The notes under the pieces: generated by a model
Told to the model about the DNA's origin: nothing
What the model saw: the letters and a program-made list of their open reading frames with translations, nothing else
The model's database searches: none
Part shown: positions 50,359-62,883 of the stretch, piece by piece
Layout of the letters: each line of letters opens with the position of its first letter
How positions within the stretch are numbered: the stretch's first letter is position 1
Origin: Chlorops oryzae
Lineage: Eukaryota > Arthropoda > Insecta > Diptera > Chloropidae
DNA length: 64,000 nt
Reading direction: 5' to 3'
NCBI GenBank assembly: GCA_020466095.1
Contig: CM035808.1
Span: forward strand, 3,360,690 to 3,424,689
Translations under genes and position numbers: made by a program

Positions 50359-53300
50359 ATGTCCTATAATCAGCCACGCGCACCCTATCCGCCTCATGTG
50401 AGCAAATGCAACGTTTCAGTGCAAAGTGCAGCATAATTTTGATTTCCCCCCACTCCTTCCAGATGATGCCACCGATGAGCAGAGGCTACAGGAATCCGGC
50501 CACCATAAGCTCGCAGCCTCAACCCTACAATCGACCACCCGATATGATTCCGCAATATAAAGGACCAATAATCACTGTTTTCGTGGGTGAGTATAAGCAT
50601 AGTAGCAGGTGCAGGGAAGCAAAGCTTTCAATATGGATACTTTTTTTTTTTCCAGGTAATATTAGTGAACGTGTCCCGGAGAACTTGATAAAGCGCGTCT
50701 TGAATGCTTGTGGTACTGTTGTCAACTGGAAACGGGTGTCAACATTTGGGTTTTGTGAATACGAGTAAGTCTATGGCGTGTTTATTTGATTGATTATTTG
50801 ATGTGGTCAGTCTGAAACAGGTGATAGTAGCTTTTAAATAGTAGGGTTAAGGAGGAAGTTCATTAAACATTTTGCCAACGAATAATCTTATACAAGTATT
50901 AAAAGTAATAATCTGAACTATTGAGTTATCTTGTAAAACATTTTCGAGTAGCTTGATGTTACTGAGAAACTAAACGAAAGAAGCCAGACACTTCCAAATA
51001 CAGATCCTGTTTATGAAGAGCATAATAGGAATTTATTTATTTTTTTTTTTATTGGCGATGTAAATTTAATAGTGAACTATTGCAGTATCCTCTACATTTC
51101 AGTCTTTATTATTAGTGAACAGTAATTTAAATCATTCAGAATCATTGTAAAAGCTTTCTAGAGTTGATTCAGTAGTCAATTGCTTGCCCTTAATGAACTC
51201 TCAACTCCGTTTTGGTTCTTATAGGTAGTAAAAGGATTGAAAAACCTCCAATCTTGTACGCTTCATCTGGAGAATAGAGTCATAGGTATATTATTGAAGT
51301 TAGATTCGTTTCATTACCACATCCTTCAATGTCTTGTTTTTTTGTTTTTGTTCTTGTTCTTAAGCAATAATTTTTATTTTTCTCTTTAGTGGTCCTACTG
51401 CTGGAATGCGTGCTGTTCGTTTACTGAGTGAACTCGAAGTCGATGGGAAAAAGTTGGTGGCTAAAGTGGATGCAAAAAATAAGCTACTCCTGGATAACTT
51501 CAAAGAAGAAGAATTGAGAAATGGCAGTACTTCAGTGAAGAATGAGAAATCCGATGATGATTATTCGCTCATGAAGATATATAAGCTATTAGATGAGCAT
51601 AGACATATTTTTGAGGAATATGATGCGAATGGCAGAGGCGATGGGTATGGCCGTGGTAATTTAAAAGTAAGAGAAAAAGAGGAAAAACCGGCAAAAGTTC
51701 TTCAGGAAGCTAATCTCGAAGAAGAGAAACGGAATTTAATAAGCACGGAAATTGGAAAGTTCCGCCAACGAGCCGAAGCCGATGATCATAAAAAAGAGAA
51801 GGAGAAAGAAAAGGAAAAAGAAAAAGAAAAGAAGAAAAGGAAAAAGAAAAGGAACGCGTGAAGGAAAAGGAACGCGAAAAAGAAAAGGAACGCGAAAAGT
51901 CCAAGAAAGTCACGAAGCGACCAAAAGGCAGCGATAGCGAAGAGGACTGGGACGCAGATGAGCCACACGAGCCAGTAGTAAGCAAAAGTCGAAGTGTCAG
52001 CCGAAGGGATGGCTCATTAGACTTTTCACCACCACCACCACCACAACCATTACGCCGCGAAAAAGATCGTGAAAGTAAAAGGAGACGTAGCCCTTCTCGT
52101 TCCAAAGATAAAGATCGTGATCGTGATCGTGAGTATCGTGAGCGCGAGCGCGAAAGGGAATTTCGTGAAAAGGAACGTGAACGCGAACGTGAACGTGAAC
52201 GCGAACGAGAACGCGAGAAGGAACGGGAACGAGAGCGAGAAAAGGATCGCCAACGTGAGCGAGAACGTGAACGTGAACTAGAAAGAGAGCGTGAGCGTGA
52301 ACGTGAGCGGGAACGAGAGCGCGAACGGGAAAGAGAAAGGGAACGTGAGCGCGAACGTGAACGGGAACGCGAACGTGAACGTGAGAGGTTCGTTCAAAGA
52401 AAAAAAAAATCAATGAAATAATTTTATTAAAAGAAATTTACATTGAAAATCAATTAATTTTCTTACAGAGAGAGAGAAGAAAAGCTTGTTAAAAATTTAA
52501 AAGATCTGCAGAGAGAAAAGGAAATCGAAGAGGAATTACGCGAAAGAAAGAAGGCTGAGAAAAAAGCACGCGAAAAAGAAGAAGCTTATCAAGAACGTCT
52601 GTTGAATTGGGAATTAAGAGAAAAACGAAAAACAAAGGAATATGAAAAGGTATTTTATGCAAAAAGTATTCTTAAAAATGCTCAACAACAATCACATACA
52701 ATGTACATATATTACAATATTTTTGTAATAAATTCTAATAATAATAATAAGGAAATAGGGAAAGGGGGATCTATTCGTGATATGACATAATCAGGGCTCG
52801 GATTTTGTTGCATTTATAAATTTAAAGCATACTTTATGGGGTAAAAAAAATTTGTTCCCAACATTTTGCGAATAAGTTTAGCGAATATGAACTTCAAACT
52901 GCTTTTCTAACTTCAAAAAATGCACATTGAAGTTAAAAATCTATTAAATTCTTAACTTTAAGTGAGTTGAACAAAAATTTTACTCCATAAAGTATGCTTT
53001 AAATTTATAAATGCAACAAAATCCGAGCCGTGGACATAATAAATCTTATTTTTAATTTGTTTTATTTTTGAATTTAAAGTATCGCATTAAGGAAAAATTT
53101 AAGCTTGATGAACGTGAGAAAGAAGCCAAGCGCCTTAAAGAATTCGTCGAGGACTACGATGATGAACGAGATGATTCAAAATATTACAGGTAAGATAAAG
53201 GCATCCATTTAATTGAAAAGTTGAACTTGAAACTCATACATATTTGCTTTATGCAGAGGTCGCGAGTTACAGCATCGTTTGGCTGAACGAGTACGCGAAG

Positions 53301-55540
53301 CTGACTTCGATGCCAAGGACCGTAATAAAGAACAAGAAGAATTGGACGAATTACGAAGCAAGATATTCAACGGTGAATATGAAAATCCTACGCAAGAGTT
53401 TGAAAAAGCTAAACAACAACACGACCAGCTTTATAAGCCGCAAATTTTGATCGATGTCAACTTTGAGAATATACAGCGCAAGGAGCGCGAGAAGGAACGC
53501 ATGAGAGAGAAATTACAAAACATGGAACGAAGACGTCAAGAAGCAGAAATGTATGCCAATAATAATATGAGAGAGGGTTCAGTTGAATCAATATCAAACG
53601 ATGACGAGTCTTCGAAACATGGCTCAGTCGTTAGTAGTCGTTATAGTCGACATGGATCCGAATCAAGGGATTACATGTCCAATATGAACACACAAGATGG
53701 TGGTGAATCGTCATCGTCCGTACAGTTTCATAGCTATAACAACGCAGGGAAAACAAAGCACAACGAACCACAAATGCCCACAACACCAATATCAGCACCG
53801 GTCATTAGTCTTAGTCTTGGTTCGAATGCCAAGAAGAAAAGAATTGAGTCGACTGGCGTTTTCAATAATGAAGAAGAAATGGACGATGTTTCGCATTCTA
53901 AAAAAAGAAAACTAGTTCCTTTGGGTAAGGGTTGCAAAATAACCTTTTTTTTTTCTCCTTGTCAGAACCTAAATTAGATTCTTCTCTATTTATTTATTAT
54001 TATTTTTTTTTCTTATAGATTATGACGAAAATCAGGCGCACTATGCAAGAACTGGCGCAGATGAACCAATTGAGCATAGCGATTCAACACAGAATAATGT
54101 TCCACCTGTGGGAAAGCCAATAGCCAATGCCATTCCGAATAATAAACAGGGTAAGAATGATGTTGCAAATACTGATGCAGCCAATAACAAAAAGGAAGAT
54201 AATGGTACAAAATTGCACGATGAAAAACGCCGCCACATAAAAAGCATTATTGATAGGATACCAACCCAGAAGGAGGATCTTTTTAATTATAAACTTGATC
54301 GCAATGAAATCGATAACGCTCTTATGGAACGCAAAATACGTCCATGGATAAATAAGAAGATAATCGAGTATATTGGTGAACCCGAACCGACACTGGTTGA
54401 TTTCATATGTTCCAAAGTATTAGCGGGTAGTTCTCCTCAAAGCATTTTGGATGATGTGCAAATGGTAAGAATCTGATTTTATCCCAACATGTTTACGAGA
54501 ATGTCCCAACATTTTTATACCCGACACACTCTGTGTCGAGGGTATATTGCGTTTGTGTGGTTGTGTGTAACACCCAGAACCAGTCGAGATAGACCATACA
54601 AAATATATATAGAAATGATCAGCGTCACCAGGAGATTCGATTTAGCACATGTCCGTCTGTCGTCTGTCGTCTGTTTGTATACAGTTTTCTTATCGAAGGA
54701 GTTGAGCTATCGCGACAAAATTTGGTATGCGTGCTCACGGGGACATGAGTAAGAACAAGTTCGAGAATGGACCCGATCGGACCATTTTTTGGGGTACCTC
54801 CAGTACTAGGGTCTGTTACGAAAATCACAAAAACTGCTCTAAAATCGAAGTTTTTCAAGATATTTTGATGAATTTTGATATTTGATCATATTTAAAGGAC
54901 AGTAATATTATTTCCAAAAATTGTAAAAGTGGGCGTGGCAGAAGGGCGGTTTTTCGAAAATTGTCTCCTTCACCCTAAATTCAAATGGGATTTGAACGAA
55001 ATTTGGCACTTATGCTTCCTTTGAAGCCTAAACATCCTTCCAAAAAATTTCTTGATCGGTCCATTTTTAAGGGTACCTCCAGTACTAGGGTCTGTCACAA
55101 AAATCACAAAACTGCCTTAAAATCGGACTTTTTCGAAATATTTCAATGAAACTTAAAATTTGAGCGTATATTTAAGCCTCCGATTATAGTTCAACAAAAA
55201 TTGGAAAAGTGGGCGTGGCAAAGGGGCATTTTTCATAAAGAAATCTATCAAAAGTCGGTATATGGGGTCCCTTATGGTCTTAAACACCTCTTGATATTAA
55301 AAATTATTTGAACATGTGTGTATGTGTCGGGTATTCTATTGTCAGGCTCGCCTGACTATAACACCCTTACTTGTTTTTTTTTTTAGATTTTTAAAGCATT
55401 TTTTTTTTTTGTTTTTTAATAAAAATTTTTCTCTTATATAAAACAAGGTTCTGGACGAAGAAGCCGAAGTCTTTGTCGTCAAAATGTGGCGATTATTAAT
55501 ATACGAAGTTGACGCAAAGAAATCTGGAATAGGTAAATAA
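50359..55540 (+). CDS. Rbm25: RBM25 splicing factor (RRM, RE-rich, PWI)
   Basis: Nuclear RNA-binding regulator of alternative splicing. Exons: 50359-50397, 50463-50586, 50656-50764, 51390-52387, 52469-52649, 53080-53189, 53257-53924, 54019-54464, 55448-55540; 2768 nt, about 922 residues. An N-terminal RRM spans exons 2-4 (TVFVGNISERVPENLIKRVL, then STFGFCEYDGPTAGMRAV, VDGKKLVAKVDAK). A long Arg/Glu region of RERE repeats fills the end of exon 4 (52135-52387). The C terminus is a PWI domain (MERKIRPWINKKIIEYIGEP, then FICSKVLAGSSPQSILDD, VFVVKMWRLLIYEVDAKK). Stop follows SGIGK, matching the human end (KKIGLVK). Frame changes once by -1 between about 51800 and 51870 in an A/G-rich stretch; splice phases on both sides agree only if one base is missing. 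Introns 5 and 8 contain a family A MITE and dispersed repeat C. Confidence 0.92.
52793..53030. mobile_element. Palindromic MITE, family A, in an RBM25 intron
   Basis: AGGGCTCGGATTTTGTTGCA at the left, TGCAACAAAATCCGAGCC at the right, both with the AAAGCATACTTTATGG signature. It makes up over half of the 430-bp intron. Confidence 0.85.
54528..55375 (-). repeat. Dispersed repeat C, copy 3, in an RBM25 intron
   Basis: Same termini and phrases as the copies at 7951-8902 and 35908-36781, with the CTGT microsatellite reduced to a few units (54651-54673). Confidence 0.75.
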
Positions 55541-56540
55541 AAATGAATAAAAGCAACATAAAAAAAAAAAAAAAAAACACTGACTTGTGCAAAAAAAAAT
55601 TTTGTTTCTAATTTTCAAAGAATAAGTAATAAAGCCATTAAGAATCAAGGAATGTTTTAACCAAAAAGAATCTTTATTTAAAACCATTGCGAGATATAAA
55701 ATGATCCTAGGAAAACAACTGTTCAGAAAGTCAATAAAATAAAGAAAATTCTCATGGTGAGTATGAAACAAACCTTGACTTTCTTCCACTTTCGTTTAGT
55801 GTCTACAAAAAAAAAACCTTAAATTTGTATATTGAAGGAATATGGCTTGATTTGACAACTTTATCAACGTGGAAGAAGGTGTTGTTGTGCCTTTCCGATT
55901 GATTGATTGATTGATTGATTGGTAGTGCACATTTGTTCCTGTATATCCACTATACGCCACTGCATTTATACTTATAATTTCCTGTGATGGTACTTGAAAC
56001 TTAAAAACAACAGATATATCTTCCAGTGGGTCAAAAACCGATCTGGTGAGTCTGTGAGTTCCTTCAATTTATGTTGTCACTAGGTGATTTCTTTCTTTGC
56101 TCTCTTGTATGCTCTGTTGCACTTAAGAGTAGCACGTAACTAATGATTGTGTTGAAAAAGAGTAGAGTTAGAGTAGCTTCCAGTACTAAGAATTAATAAT
56201 TATTTATCATTGATAAAGACCTCATTTTCTTGCCGCAACAATACAATCAGTATAAGTTACTAAATCAACGAGTTCGCTTAGTGCAAAAAAAAAAAAAAGA
56301 ATTTTTAATAAGAATTTATTCAAAAAAAAAATTGAAAAAATTTGAAAGTTTCGAACTTCTTTTGCTTTTTCCACCAGATATACATTGCTCTATGCCTTAC
56401 TAATAGATTTCGGAAGTGGAATTCTTTATATTCGTCATCGTCTAATTTCTTTGATCCGAGTCGCGCATAATATCACAAATTTCACAAAGCTTACAGTAAA
56501 TCAATAAAAAAAACGAGGCAATTTGATTAGACTTATGCTT

Positions 56541-56873
56541 CCCATTAACTATACAATTTATCGTACGATTGCGATTGTACTGCAGTTAGTATGCCTCGCC
56601 ACTAACTTTCAAACAGCGCCCCTACATTTGAAAAAAAAAAAAAAATTTCATTCGGCGATCCTGCCAGTTCAAGAAATAGGGAAAAGAGAACAAATCTGTC
56701 AAAATCCTCCACTAAAATAGCAATCTGTCGTACTATAAGCGAAAATATTAAATCATTTTAAACTTAGTCAAACAAGCCGTCCAACAGCTTGGCACTTACA
56801 CTACAAGTCCACTAAAGGAACGATTTGCAGTACAATCAGTGTTCATCGTACGATAGATTGTATAGTTAATGGG
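56541..56873. mobile_element. Inverted-repeat MITE, ~333 bp
   Basis: CCCATTAACTATACAATTTA and TAGATTGTATAGTTAATGGG are complementary, extending inward to the ATCGTACGAT words on each side. Further internal pairs (TTGTACTGCAGT / TGCAGTACAAT) strengthen the hairpin. Confidence 0.8.
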
Positions 56874-57128
56874 CAGCTTTACATACTTTCAAATTCGGAC
56901 ACCCCTATTCTGAATAATATGGGAATTCATTCGAACCCTCACCCTCGAAGGAGTGAAATCTGAGAACTTCTTTGCATTAACTGTCAAAATACATGGAAGC
57001 TTTGATGGCTGTTTAAAAAGTTCTCAAAGTTCACTAAGTTCGAGGTCTGAATGAATACCCATAATATTTCACGTGAACTTTTCCCCCAGTTTCAATAGAA
57101 ATTTGTATTCTAACGATTCGAAATATTA

Positions 57129-57298
57129 GGGGTATTCACAAAGGCGTCGGAAAATAGGAAAGTCGGAAAATCGGAAAATTTTAACTACTTAAAAAGTTGT
57201 GCAAGATACAAAAAAATTTAAAAATTTTTTAAAAAGTCGCAATTTTCCGATTTTCGACTTGATCAAAACGTTTTTAACACGCCTTTGTGAATACCCCT
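57129..57298. mobile_element. Inverted-repeat MITE, 170 bp
   Basis: GGGGTATTCACAAAGGCG and CGCCTTTGTGAATACCCC are perfect 18-bp inverted ends; TCGGAAAATCGGAAAATTTT inside is mirrored by CGCAATTTTCCGATTTTCGA. TTA/TAT flank the ends, consistent with a 2-3-bp target duplication. Confidence 0.85.
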
Positions 57299-57607
57299 AT
57301 TGTGTCTTTTCAATATTGACATTTCCTTAACGTAACCTTTTTCGAAATTTTTCTAAAAATAAAAAATTCGCCAGTGTTTCAAAATTGATTATTTGATAAA
57401 TATTCTTTTTTATTTCAATTAATTTTGGTCTTAATATGTTACGGAATCGGTACAAAAGTGGGACACTTCTTAAGAAATTCTTACAATTTGTCTAACAAAA
57501 CCATTTTTCAAAAAAAAAGTGTTATTATTCTATGACGAATGGTAACAAAGAAACACATTATTTATAAAATACACAATTATCTATAAATATTTATGTTAAT
57601 TATAATA

Positions 57608-58761
57608 TTAGCAACTACAAGATGGCGCTGGCCCATTGTCGCCATCTCCCGAATGCGCTGCATTTATTCCACCTGTCTGCATACTTGCGAAATAGTCCGA
57701 TGAGACAATCTGAAACATTAAATGTCAAACGTTTAGAATCGAAATCTTATTTTAATTCCATAAGTCAAGACATTCATTTCATCTAATCCAACAAAATCTT
57801 GAACCTGTTCATTAAGTGTGTATTGTTTTTATTTTATTATTATTATTTGTAACTTTCCTTTCATATTATTTTCAGATTTATGATATTGTTGTTACAATCG
57901 ATACTAACTAACTGGACGCCCATTAAGAGTTGATCATATAGAAAAAAGTACCTGAGGTAAGTCTATAAAAAAGACTGCTAAATGTAGAATAAAAAAAAAA
58001 AAAAACTAACAAACTTTCTTGCGCACAATACAAGAATTGAATTTTTTAATTGTTTAGATTATATATACATTTAAAGCGATATTATTCATTCATGTACGTA
58101 TTATATTTAAACAATAGCAATAAATAAAAAAATATATTATTTTCATATTCGAATAAAATTGAAACATACCTTCTCTACAATATCGCGAAAAACGTCAGCG
58201 ACAAACTGATCGCATCTCGCCGATGTTTCGATGAACAACGAACGATGTTTCCGAGCGAATTTCAAACCTTCTTCGCGGCTTATAACTCGTTCCTTATCAA
58301 TTTTGTTGCCAACAACTATTGTCGCAATGTTGGGATTATCACTATAGTTCTCGAGCTCCTGCAGCCAGGCTTCCAATTTCAATAAAGATTCTCTACTTGT
58401 GATATCGTAAACCAATATTGCTCCAAGTGCCTTGCGATAGAAACTTGGTGTCAAACTCCTAAAGCGTTCTGCCCCGGCGGTATCCCATAAGGCTAGTTTA
58501 TAATCAATTCCATTAATATTCATCACTTTACTCTTGAAATCCATTCCGATTGTCACGTCATGATTATCATCAAATTTATCTTCCACGAAGCGTCAATCAA
58601 ACTGCGAAAATTATTAATCACTTTATGTTTACAATTCTTTTTCGTTTGTTTTTTTAAATTATTCTTCATGTTTGATTTGATAAATTATATTCATGAGCTT
58701 ACCTCGATTTTCCTACGCCACTTTCGCCAATAACTAACAATTTTATTGCTCGATCTGCCAT
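57608..58761 (-). CDS. Rab18: Rab18 small GTPase
   Basis: Three exons: 58761-58703, 58601-58170, 57709-57608; about 197 residues. Rab18 acts at the ER and lipid droplets. Boxes: VIGESGVGKSS (P loop), HDVTIGMDFKSKVM (switch I Thr), LWDTAGAERF (switch II), VGNKID, FIETSAR, and a C-terminal CSC for geranylgeranylation. Switch II has Ala where most Rabs have the catalytic Gln (DTAGQERF); I recall the same Ala in Drosophila Rab18, so it is a lineage feature rather than an error. Odd: the start of exon 2 reads S-L-I then goes out of frame; one base is missing where R-R-F-V-E is expected (58586-58596). The total of 593 nt is one short of a multiple of three, which agrees. Confidence 0.92.
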
Positions 58762-58876
58762 GATAGAATTTAAAATTAATTTTTTCACTTTCCTCCTTGT
58801 TAGATCTTAGCGCACGAGTGACATTTATTGCGCATTATGCCTTCGATGTGTCATTCATATTAGAGCTGGATAACTA

Positions 58877-60388
58877 CAGTGTTGCCAGATGGTTTGAGCG
58901 TGTTTCCACTGAAGGCACTCCAAATTCCACTAGATTTGACCAGAAATTACATTTTTTCCACTAAATCAATAAATAGCATCTTTTTTCTATTTGTATTCAA
59001 TATTGGATCGATTATCGTTACCCGACAAAGTTCAACTATAGAATTCGATTGAGATTAATTCACATACTTAATTGAAAAGAGGTTGAGACTACAACTTTTT
59101 CTTGTGCAAAAAATATCCGAGTATTTTAATCGAAATTTTAATGAAAAGGATAATTGGTACATTTTTTTGATGCGATAATTTTGTTCAGAAAACAATGTAT
59201 TTTAACGATTTGTTTATTATGTACATATGAAATATATGTTTCTACTTTTTTCTTTGAATTTTGTGAAAATTCTGCGAAAACATAGACATACATACATATA
59301 CATTTATACTCATAGGAAAATTTCGGTTATTGTTGCACTTACTGCGATCGTTTTCCCCAATCCTTTTTTTTACTTTTGTACATATTTTAATGTCTTCGAC
59401 CCCATGTTAATACATTAATAAGTAGTTATATAGTATGTCAATTAAAACTGTTTTTTTGTCTGCGAGTTTTTCAAATTTAAAAAAAAAAATCGACCAGATG
59501 AAAAAAGAGCTTCGCCGGACAATCTCCCAGCCGGAAATTTCACTACTTCTGCAGTACTTCCGAAGTGGTGAAAATTACTACTGCGACTACTCGCATTACT
59601 AACCCTTACTTCTAATGACCTTTGTTAGGAGATGGCCGCTATTCAGTACTTCAAAATTCATGTGTTTTTATTAGGTAAAGGAGTTTATGACCCTAATTGC
59701 ATGAAAACTTCATTTGGCCAAAAATTACATGCTGGCTGGCTGAAATGGATCAAACGTTCATGATATTTTCATTTGAAAATAGAGTATGTGCTGCTAACAT
59801 AAATGAAAATATCATTCTGAAACAAATATTTATTGTGCCAACGCCGCGAAGTCCTGATCAGGAAGAAAAAGAATATTTCAAAGAAATTGGCGGATATGCC
59901 ATATTTCGTCACTTCGTGATTGTGACACATTATCGCCTTTGGAAAGACTTAAGAGTTTCAATTCTTAGTAATCTTAAGTTGACAAAAAAATTATAAAACT
60001 TTTGAGAATTGTATGCACACAGATTGAAAAACATTTTGTCATGACAATTTCATAGATCTGCATTGAAAATAGGAGTATACAACCCAGTTTCAAATGAAAA
60101 TTTCATTATGAAGAAAGTCTGTTGCAACGGCTCTTCTCTGGATATTTTCACTAGAAGATCACTCGAAAAGCACCAATTGCCCTCTTTACATATGAGTGCT
60201 TCACTTCTTCTGCAGTACTGGTTTTTTCATGCATGCGATAATGTCCGGCTGGGGCTACTAAACAATCCACCAAAACAAAAATAATCCACCAAGACTTTCC
60301 ACTGAACATTTTGTTCCACTACAAATATCCACCGGGAGATCTAAATTCCACCAAATTTAGTGGGAAATCCACTGATATGGTAGCACTG
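58877..60388. mobile_element. hAT-type element, 1512 bp, non-autonomous or decayed
   Basis: Ends CAGTGTTGCCAGATGG and ATATGGTAGCACTG are inverted partners, and GATAACTA flanks both sides exactly (58869-58876 and 60389-60396), an 8-bp target duplication. The sub-terminal parts contain repeated TCCACTA/CCACCAAA phrases. The longest frame (59697-59996, ~100 codons) has no hAT motif that I recognise. It lies between Rab18 and RTCA and separates their divergent promoters. Confidence 0.85.
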
Positions 60389-60416
60389 GATAACTATCAA
60401 GTATTACTTGTTCTCT

Positions 60417-60552
60417 AATATGCCTGCCACAGGTAGATCGAAATTGCTCAATTTCAAAAAATTTCAGAACAAATTTGACATTTGAAATTGAGGCAATATT
60501 AAATTTTGTTCTAAAATTGCTCAATTTCGATCTACGTGTGGCTAGCATATTA
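60417..60552. mobile_element. Palindromic MITE, ~136 bp
   Basis: TAATATGC at the left and GCATATTA at the right, followed inward by GTAGATCGAAATTGCTCAAT and its complement ATTGAGCAATTTTAG / AATTTCGATCTAC. Lies ~210 bp upstream of RTCA. Confidence 0.7.
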
Positions 60553-60763
60553 TCGACTTTGTAGATAGTAATTCCATTCTAGTTCTATTTGCAATATTTT
60601 TATTTGCAAATAAGGCGTACGTATAAACGTAGTAACAGATGCTGTGTATGAAAAAAAAAAAAAAAAAAAAAAAGCAACAACAAGCGTCAATACTCTCAGC
60701 TGTATAGAAGATTATAGCCTGATTTCCATTCCAAACTGAAATTGCTTGGGTTTTTCTCGAAAG

Positions 60764-61843
60764 ATGAGTGTAACAGAAATCGACGGAAGCTATCTCGAAG
60801 GAGGCGGTCAAATACTACGAAATGCCTTAAGTTTAAGTTGTATTTTGCGACGTCCAGTTCGTGTAACAAATATAAGAGCAAATCGTCCCAATCCCGGTCT
60901 TTCGAATCAACATCTATATGGATTAAATCTATTGCAAGAAATTACCGGCGCACGAGTGCAAGGAAATTTCATGAAGTCTACTGAAGTTGAATTTCATCCT
61001 GGAAATATAAAGGCCGGCCATTACAATTTGGATACAAAAACAGCAGCAAGTATAACATTGGTTTTTCAGGCTGCATTGCCGGTTCTACTATTCGGCGAGA
61101 AACCGTCATCTTTAACATTAATAGGCGGCACTAATGTCAGTATGTCACCGCAAGTGGACTTCACAACTGAGATCTTGCGACCAAATCTCGAAAAATTCGG
61201 TATTTCATTTGATTTCGATTTATACCGACGAGGATATTACCCGAAGGGCGGCGGACAGTGCATGTTTACGGTTCCAGCTGTTCCGAGCATAAGGAGAGCG
61301 GAGATTTTATGGTTCGGAGACTTAAAAGAGATATGTGGATGGGCGTTTGTAGCTGGAAATTTGCCAGAACGTCTAGCAAACGATATGAGTACTTCGGCTA
61401 CAAAAGAACTGCAGAAACTTGTTGGTGTAACGACTTCAATAGAACCGTATAAGGAGAGTCCGGAAATGGCTAGAGATAATGGTGCTGGTATAATACTGAA
61501 AGCTGTCACAACTGAAAATTGTATTTTAGGTAGCGCAGTATTAGGCGAAAAGAGATTCGATGCACATGCTTTGGGATTAAAAGCTGCACAAGATTTGATA
61601 AATTATTCTATTAAACAAGAAATTTGTATTGACGAGCACGTACAGGATCAATTAATACTCTTTATGGCATTGGCCAATGGAAGATCTCAAATACGAACTG
61701 GCGAATTGACTAAACACACTCGAACCGCCATACACGTAACTGAGCTATTGGCTGGTGTTAAATTTGATATGCAAAAAGATCATAACGGGCATACAGTGCT
61801 ATCGTGCGTGGGAATCGGAGTCAAAAATGAAAATTGGAAATAA
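60764..61843 (+). CDS. Rtca: RNA 3'-terminal phosphate cyclase
   Basis: Single-exon gene of 359 residues, the usual size. Converts RNA 3'-phosphates to 2',3'-cyclic phosphates using ATP via a His-AMP intermediate. Signature elements: IDGSYLEGGGQILRNALSLS at the N terminus, VDFTTEILRP, the cyclase signature RRGYYPKGGGQC, and TKHTRTAIHV, whose first His probably corresponds to the nucleophile. I take the ATG at 60764; the frame is open a few codons further upstream but without an ATG. AATAAA overlaps the stop codon (61843-61848). It converges with METTL1, the two stops being only 62 bp apart. Confidence 0.95.
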   Translation: MSVTEIDGSYLEGGGQILRNALSLSCILRRPVRVTNIRANRPNPGLSNQHLYGLNLLQEITGARVQGNFMKSTEVEFHPGNIKAGHYNLDTKTAASITLVFQAALPVLLFGEKPSSLTLIGGTNVSMSPQVDFTTEILRPNLEKFGISFDFDLYRRGYYPKGGGQCMFTVPAVPSIRRAEILWFGDLKEICGWAFVAGNLPERLANDMSTSATKELQKLVGVTTSIEPYKESPEMARDNGAGIILKAVTTENCILGSAVLGEKRFDAHALGLKAAQDLINYSIKQEICIDEHVQDQLILFMALANGRSQIRTGELTKHTRTAIHVTELLAGVKFDMQKDHNGHTVLSCVGIGVKNENWK

Positions 61844-61905
61844 ATAAAAAAAAAAAAAATATTTATATTTTACTATAACAACAATTCTTGTTTCTCGATT
61901 TATTT

Positions 61906-62758
61906 TCATATCCTTCGAAACAATGCTAAAAAATGTGAACCTTTGTTCCGTACAACTTTAGCGCCCTCCTCACTACTTTGATACAATTTGGCCGTAATAG
62001 GATCCAATTGAGCTTCTTCGTCCGGAATCCGTTCGTATAGCGGATGTTCGTTCATATGCTTTACAATCCAATTATGTAGATCTTCAACATCTGTCATTGT
62101 ATAAACTATGCCCTTAAGAGAATCCTTTTTGAAATTAAATGCAAAGAAACAAGTTTTGTAATTCTATTTACCCCTTTCCTCAGGACATACGCATATTCCG
62201 ATAACAGTTGCTGATTGATAATTCTCCATTTATGCTTTGAACGTTTAAAATGCGGATCTGGATATAAAAAGAACAGCTTGTCCAATTGAGCTTTGTGGAA
62301 ATAATTCGGCAAATATTTCATCGCGTTTGTTCGGATGCATGCGATATTATTGTAACGTCCAGGATGCAGTGCACGCAATGCTTTTATACGATCCATGACA
62401 TAATCAGATACTTTGACACGTATTTCCATTCCGATCGAAAAACGATCGGGAAATATTTCGCCTAATGTAACAAGAAATCCACCGTATCCACAGCCTATAT
62501 CAGCGAATTCCACTTTCTGACCCAATACAGTTTTTATGTCCGGATAGAGTATGCTCCAATCGAAGTCATCGGGATGTGCAGGACTAAAAAAAATTTTTTT
62601 TTTATTTGAAATTTGAAAGGGTTAATAGTTTTTTTTTTTTTTTGTCCTTACTACTCGAAACTATGATCGGCTATTGGATTGGAATGAGCACGTTGACGAT
62701 AGAACCGCTTTTGGGGCAACGAGGGAGTCGTAATCTCCTCCATTGAAGACATTTCCAT
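61906..62758 (-). CDS. Mettl1: METTL1 tRNA (guanine-N7-)-methyltransferase
   Basis: Catalytic subunit of the METTL1-WDR4 complex that makes m7G46 in tRNA. Exons 62758-62652, 62583-62172, 62112-61906; 726 nt, 241 residues, no frame errors. Motifs: basic N terminus ([12 protein letters not shown]), [17 protein letters not shown] (SAM binding), [31 protein letters not shown] (family signature) and [16 protein letters not shown]. The first of two nearby ATGs (62758, MEMSSMEE) is chosen because it is the most upstream in frame. On the minus strand AATAAA lies immediately after the stop (61904-61899). Confidence 0.95.
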
Positions 62759-62883
62759 CTTTTTGGATAAAATTTCATAAATTTTTTGTTTACGAAAACC
62801 TTTACACGCGGGTAACAGCCGGAAAACAGCCCAATATCTTATTTTGTTTTTGTTTGCTCTTCTTTATTACAGCATGTTCTGAC

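Larger units (their letters stand above)
55541..57607. other. Convergent intergenic region, RBM25 / Rab18
   Basis: About 2.1 kb between two stop codons. It contains a GATT microsatellite (55897-55920), A runs and two palindromic MITEs (listed). The ends are probably 3' UTRs of RBM25 and Rab18. No gene recognised. Confidence 0.5.

Noticed and set aside
51997..52413. Minus-strand frame rich in Val/His/Ala/Arg
   Set aside because: Antisense of the RBM25 Arg/Glu tract.
59697..59996. Possible hAT transposase fragment in the 1512-bp element
   Set aside because: About 100 codons with no recognisable zinc-finger BED, RNase-H or dimerisation motif.
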